Part shown: piece after piece, positions 29,240-34,228 of the stretch
How positions within the stretch are numbered: the stretch's first letter is position 1
Layout of the letters: each line of letters begins with the position of its first letter
From: Haplosporangium gracile
Lineage: Eukaryota; Mortierellomycota; Mortierellomycetes; Mortierellales; Mortierellaceae
Reading direction: 5' to 3'
NCBI GenBank assembly: GCA_015499985.1
Contig: JAAAUF010000429.1
Location: 1 to 34,228 of the forward strand
Length of the DNA stretch: 34,228 nucleotides
Position numbers and translations under genes: made by a program
The notes under the pieces: model-generated
What the model was told of the DNA's origin: nothing
Databases searched by the model: none
What the model saw: only the letters and a program-made list of their open reading frames with translations

Positions 29240-32026
29240 CTGTTGGAGCGTAGTGAAAGGGGTAAAGGGTAGATTTAAAAGGGTGGAGAGTACGTCCACA
29301 ATAAAAGAAAAGAAAAGGAAAAAGAGTGCTTGAAAAAAAGGCGCAAGGGCGTGTTATAATAACAGCTTAAGAAGAGTTGTGTTTGGAAAAGAGTGGAGTG
29401 TTTGTGTGTATGTTATTTGTTTGTGAAGGGGTGAGGAGTAAAGCAAAGGAGAAGAGAGAAAAGAAAAAAGAGAAGAGAAGAAAAGAAAAGAGAGGAAAAA
29501 AGGAAAAGAAATAAAGAGGGATAGAGCGTTAAGGGGTGTGATGCACTACTCAACATTATTTTCCTGCTTTGTGATTGGCCCATCGGTCTCTGCCCTCCCG
29601 CCGCTTTTTTGAATTTTTTTTTTTATTTTCCTTGCTCGGGAGAGCAAAGAGGCTGATCGCTCAGGACTCTCTGTACCTCGAAATTCGTACAGGCCATAAC
29701 TTCCCACTCCCTCCATGGTCTGCGCATCCAGACCTCTCGTCTCACAAAATCGGAGGTTCAAAAAAGCATGTCCCCGCAAGAAACAGCTAACCCAACCCAA
29801 CCACCAATTTCCTAAACAACTCCAGTCGGGCCCAAATACAACAGCAGTTGTCGCGAATCTATCCCAAATAGAGGTCCCTTCTCTCAAGAAAAAGAAAAAG
29901 CCTTAAGAACAAGAACCAAAGCAAGACCTGGTTCCTGAAACCTTATTTTCCATGTGAGGATCGCTGGTTATCAAATACATATCTGTTGATAAACTTGCAG
30001 TAATTCCGAGCTTGCTTGGGTTGAGGAACCAATGGCTCAGAGAACCGCTCTATTATTCATTCCACACCTTTATTTTTTTGTTTTTTGGTCAGGGTCGTCA
30101 GGCACTTCGGAATTCCTTTTTTTTGTTGTTGTTGTTGCAGTTGTTGTGTCCAAGCCCTTAATGAGATTGTCTGTCCTTTCGTCTATCGCCTGCAGCCACT
30201 TCAAACCCTGTCGCCCCTTATTTTTCTACCCCTCTCCATGCCCTGCCTTGCCTTGCGGGAGAAAAAGGCAAAGCAAAATAAACAATGAAGTCAGACAGCA
30301 GCATCGACTTTTATTTTGAGTGTGCGTGCCCTGCACCACAGAGACAAAACAGAAGAAAAAATGCAACTTCGGCAGGCAGGCGGGCAGGTGGACAATAATT
30401 CTGGCGTGGGTCCTTAATTGATTACTGTACAGGAAAAGGGGGAGAGGATCTGCCCTGGGGCACACAACAAACTCACACGCTAGCGCTCTTCTCCCTCGTG
30501 AACTTTGTCGGAAGTTTGCACTTTTCCTGTCTTCATGCTTCATGCCACATCAATCACACTTTACACCCGCGCTCACAATCTTTACTCGGAGCGGTTGGAT
30601 AATAATCAGCGGCTGTGAACATTAAACGAAAGGAATGGACGTGGCGTGAATGAGACGGGGGAACACAAGCAACTGTCGCATGCATTGATGCATGATCTCC
30701 TTTTATTTATTAACTCAGGGTTCCTTTCGTTTGTTGTATTTCATTTTCTTTTCTTTCATGACGTTTGAGTGTATTGAGTGGGTGGAGAAGGCTTGACTTG
30801 TGTATGACAAGTGACCCCGTCCTTTGATCAAATAAAATCTCTTACTGAGTTTGGCACATGAAAGTATGAAAGGGCGGTAAGGGCGCGATCCAAGAACACG
30901 TTGCATCTTTTGCCTTAAATCCTAGGTTGGCATCTATCGTTGCTGTTTCTACTTTCGTTATGACTGCTTCTGCCATCGCTGTGATTTTTCGGCTGCTTGT
31001 TGTAGGTCCTTACTCCTCGTAAACTAAAACGATTGTTCCTGAACAATGAAACAGTGATGAAAGAAAAAAATCACCGACGCCACCAAGTTAGCAGTGACCG
31101 CCTTCATGCAAACACATGCCTCGTCTCATTAAGATTTAGTCCTTCTTCCCATTTACCTCCCACTCACGCACTTTTCACCAAAATCCTTGCATCTGACCAC
31201 CCAAAGCGCGTAGCTTCTCGTAAGCAAATGGAATTACGTCTTTGTTATTGATTAGACTTCATGTCTTATTTCAACAGTACTTTGAAAAAGAAGAGAAAAA
31301 GGCGAATGATGAGAGTTTAGCCCCAATGACACGTAGAGAGAAACACTCGAAGTGACGATCACTCTCGCCGTCAAACCATTGACTCAGCTTCTTGGCCCAT
31401 GGCCGCTCCATGATAGCTCGAGGACCCTCCAGGCTGGTATGCATATCCTCCACGCCTGGTACATACCGATCAAGAATCTGGGTTGAAACCATCTCGGGTC
31501 AAAGGTCCTGTGCTGGTGTGAATAATTTTATAGTTTTTTTTTCAATAAGAGCACAACACAGCCGCAAAGGGAGATACGATCGACGCGACCTCAGCATTGA
31601 GATACCGAACACACACTGAAAATGCCTTCATTACGAATTTGGTACAACCCTAGGTGACAGAAAGCTTGCCTACACTATGCGCCAAGGCCACGTCCTCTGT
31701 AGTTATTATTGTATGGAAGTGACCAGTGGACAAGCTGACACGTCTCCGTTTCGACTTTGCCCATTAAGCCAATGTCCTTTCTGTCCTTGTGACCGTTTTA
31801 TCACTTTTTGAGGGACTGACAACAGGCTCTGTCAATATTCTTATTCTTTGTTGCTTTGCGCCCTTGCACAACCACACCCTTTTTTCCTTTCTTCTTCTTT
31901 GTTCTCTTCTCTACGCTCAATTGAATACAACAATTTATACACGCCTACTCTCCTTTCTTTATTCAGCAGCGCAGCGCTACGAACCCCCCTGTCCAACAAC
32001 ACACTCTCATTGAAAAGCACAGACTC
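29240..32026. other. Intergenic: divergent promoters of the bZIP and lipase genes
   Basis: About 2.8 kb. From 29440 to 29520 is a strong purine tract on plus (pyrimidine on minus), the likely bZIP promoter. From about 31870 to 31975 is a pyrimidine-rich stretch on plus, probably the lipase promoter and leader. Between them I see only short ORFs. The one with gene-like codon use is at 31271-31492 (minus), listed separately. No RNA gene recognised. Confidence 0.5.
31271..31492 (-). CDS. Orphan small ORF, 73 codons, or remnant of a larger gene
   Basis: I do not recognise it. The first about 58 codons look coding by composition (acidic and aromatic residues, GC-ending codons): DRYVPGVEDMHTSLEG, then KKLSQWFDGESDRHFE. 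The last 15 codons turn Ser/Phe-rich, like random T-rich sequence. TATAAAA on the minus strand at 31526-31532 sits about 34 nt before the ATG. It may be a tiny gene, a first exon whose later exons I could not find, or a fragment of a lost gene. Low confidence. Confidence 0.25.
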   Translation of the reverse strand: MVSTQILDRYVPGVEDMHTSLEGPRAIMERPWAKKLSQWFDGESDRHFECFSLRVIGAKLSSFAFFSSFSKYC

Positions 32027-33743
32027 ATGCACACACTCCATTACCTCTTGGCATGCTCCGCCATTCTGGTTTCATGCTCCAAAGCATGGCAATGGCCAGA
32101 CCCCGCAGCAGCAGCACCAGGACTGCCTCAGATACCTTTCTCTTGGTCCCATCACCGTCCTTATCCTCCTCAACAACAACCACAACCTGATTCGACCATT
32201 TTTATCCCTAAAAAACAAATCTTCAAGCTACAACACATCTTCGCCCATGGAGCACCAGGCGCCAAAAGCGCTAAGATTTTCCGTCGCCTGGCCATTGATC
32301 ACGAGACCCGACTCCAGATGGCTCAGGTCAACAGTCTCCTTGCTGCCAAGAGCCTCAGTCCTGGATCAACCTTTGAGCATTCTGTCAGTGATACCTTCTT
32401 CCCTGGGGACGGAAGCGAATACGATGACGATGAAGACGATGACAATGACGACAAAATACGCTCACAAAATTACAACAACGCTTTCCCCCTTCCCTGGAAA
32501 CGAGTCCCTAACGCCGAAGATCATGCGACGGTAGTATCAATGGTTCGGATGGCACTCGATTGTTATGTCGACCCCAAACGACAGGGTTGGGTCGACATTG
32601 GGGACAACTGGGATGTGTCCACCGAGATTGGGTGGCTCGAGGCTGGTCTGAGAGGATACGTTTTTGCATCGGAGGATCAGAAAACGGTCGTTATCGGTAT
32701 CAAGGGTACCTCTCTCAAGCTCTTTGGCACAGGCGGCGGACCTACCGGCAACAACGACAAGTTGAACGTATGTGTCTGTGTTCTTTGTTTTATCGCCCAA
32801 CCAAAAAAATGTCTGCTCGTTTGAGTTGGCGGTGAGTGAGGGAGCTAACCAACCTTGTTTTAAACAATAGGACAACAAAATGTTTTCGTGCTGCTGCGGC
32901 AAGGTCGATCGGACCTGGCAGGGTATTTGTGGATGCTACATGGGTGGAAACAGCTGCAATCAGCAGTGTCTTGTCGACGACGCAAAGAAGGACCTCGACG
33001 AGTCCGAGAGTTACTATGGTATCGGCCTTGTAAGTCCAGCTCTCTTTTTGCATCTATGTCAATTTTTTTTATTGGGGTATCTGCATTCTTTTGACACAAG
33101 AAATCCTGTTCTATTATCTTTTGGGCCTCTATAGAAAGTTGTTGAGGCTGCAAAATCGTTGTACCCGCATGCCAGTATTTGGATGACAGGCCATTCTCTG
33201 GGCGGTAGTGTCGCTTCTTTGTTGGGGATCAGAAAAGGCTACCCTGTCTTTACTTACTCGTCTCCTGGAGATACTCGTTATGGCCAAAAGGTCGGACTCG
33301 TCAAGCCGAACCTGAAGGAATCCGATCTCAAAAAGATGCCCGTCTGGCAGTTTGGACACACTGGTATGTTTGCTTCTATTTTTTACTGCTTATGTTTTCA
33401 CATCTAATTTAATTCATTTTTTGCTTGTTCAACCACTCACACTTTCTTTACATTTCTATAAAAACACATAGGCGACCCAGTTTACATGGGAACGTGCAAT
33501 GGTGCGACATCAAGCTGTTACTCTGCAGGCTACGCGATGGAGACAAAATGCCACCTGGGCAGGACTTGCGTCTATGACACCATGACCGAGCTCGGCTGGC
33601 GGCAAAACATCCAGGGTCATACCATTTTCAAGTTCATCAGCGTTGTGGAGAACTGGTACAACATGACCAAAGGACGCGAAGAGGTCCCCAAGTGTCTCCC
33701 CCAGATTGATTGCCAGGACTGTGTTCAATGGCAGTATGTTTGA
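32027..33743 (+). CDS. ATG15: Atg15-like class 3 lipase (vacuolar/secretory phospholipase)
   Basis: Model: join(32027..32767, 32871..33029, 33135..33363, 33472..33743), 466 residues, all donors GTATGT or GTAAGT and all phases matching. Residues 1-20 are a hydrophobic leader (LHYLLACSAILVSCSKAW). About 140-155 is an Asp/Glu run unusual in the family. The lipase part begins at about 175. FSCCCGKVDRTW and the cysteine-rich stretch after it are typical of Atg15. The nucleophile elbow is GHSLGG with Ser321. Asp378 in HTGDPVYMGTCNG and His426 in GHTIFKF complete a likely triad. Atg15 breaks down autophagic and multivesicular body membranes in the vacuole, reaching it through the secretory route. 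That role is inferred. Usual Atg15 proteins have a longer N-terminal membrane anchor, so a secreted lipase related to Atg15 is the main alternative. Poly(A) signal at 33811. Confidence 0.88.
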
Positions 33744-34228
33744 GTGGTGTCAGCTGTAGTTAGTTTAGACCATCTTTTCTTTTTCTTTTTTTCTTTCTCG
33801 CTTTGCGTGTAATAAACTGAATATGTCGTGTTCAAATGCAAGAGTAAACATGGCAACTTTACACATGTGTAGATAGCTTGAATAAAAAGGAGCAAACTAT
33901 CAGTTTACAGTCTCACACTAAAAGGGTGAAGTGTCACCCGACGGGAGAGCGCGGTGTAAAAGTGTGGTTCTGCCACGCCGAGCTTGTTGGACAGGACTCC
34001 TCGCGCCTCGATGAATGGAGAGCAGCAACAGAGGAAAAAAAAGGATTAATCTACTTGACAACCCGGACTGCCTGAATTATTTAACAACCCTCGTACTAAG
34101 TCCATGTAGCTCACTTTTTTTGTTTTTCCTCCACAGCGCCTTGTTGCAGTGTTATAAACCCATTACTAATGCATTCATTTCGTTGCCCATCTTCCTACGG
34201 TTCAATTCATGGAGCTCATGTCCCATAT
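33744..34228. other. 3' flank of the lipase gene
   Basis: AATAAA at 33811-33816, 68 nt past the stop, is the likely poly(A) signal. A second AATAAA lies at about 33880. Beyond it I see only short open frames and no recognisable gene up to the window end. Confidence 0.55.
33811..33816 (+). terminator. Polyadenylation signal of the lipase gene
   Basis: AATAAA 68 nt past the lipase stop codon, following a T-rich stretch. Confidence 0.6.

Noticed and set aside
29546..29887. 113-codon open frame on the minus strand upstream of the bZIP gene
   Set aside because: No recognisable motif and it lies in the bZIP promoter. The Trp/Cys-rich reading looks accidental.
1..34228. tRNA or rRNA genes
   Set aside because: I looked by eye for B-box-like GGTTCRANYCC with a matching A-box and found no cloverleaf that I could support. 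A covariance-model scan would settle it.

Overview
The window is fungal nuclear DNA. All the multi-exon genes have short spliceosomal introns (about 75-560 nt, GT-AG apart from one GC-AG case). The protein families are a Zn2Cys6 regulator with a fungal_trans domain, a Gcn4-type bZIP, an Slm1-type BAR-PH protein, an F-box protein and an Atg15-type lipase. Intergenic DNA is full of pyrimidine/purine tracts and simple repeats. The protein style (Ser/Thr/Gln-rich low complexity, a Gly-Ser-rich membrane pseudokinase, an F-box protein of this shape) suggests an early-diverging fungus, probably Mortierellaceae. That placement is inference from style, not from a marker gene.

Layout: (1) 49-2461, minus, Slm1-like PIP2-binding BAR-PH protein, three exons. 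(2) 4019-10042, minus, four exons, a 1718-residue single-pass membrane protein with a signal peptide, a folded ectodomain, an acidic plus Gly-Ser spacer, a TM helix and a cytoplasmic pseudokinase. Its first intron is GC-AG. (3) 10043-13920, about 3.9 kb with no convincing coding sequence, containing opposed purine and pyrimidine tracts. (4) 13921-17865, plus, a decayed full-length ABC-B (P-glycoprotein-like) transporter pseudogene. (5) 17866-20876, non-coding, ending in the promoter of (6) 20877-25092, plus, a Zn2Cys6 / fungal_trans transcription factor, four exons. (7) 25241-27430, minus, single-exon F-box protein, convergent with the factor (148 bp between stops). (8) 27783-28856, minus, Gcn4/CPC1-like bZIP whose leader carries a 6-codon uORF and then a 36-codon uORF. 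(9) 29240-32026, non-coding apart from one weak orphan ORF. (10) 32027-33743, plus, four-exon Atg15-like class 3 lipase with a Ser-Asp-His triad.

The genes do not form an operon-like cluster. The main items of interest are the membrane pseudokinase, the uORF pair in front of the Gcn4-like factor, and the multiply disabled ABC transporter. Exon models were built by hand: every junction given keeps the reading frame, and each complete model sums to a multiple of three. No similarity search was available, so family names rest on motif recognition.
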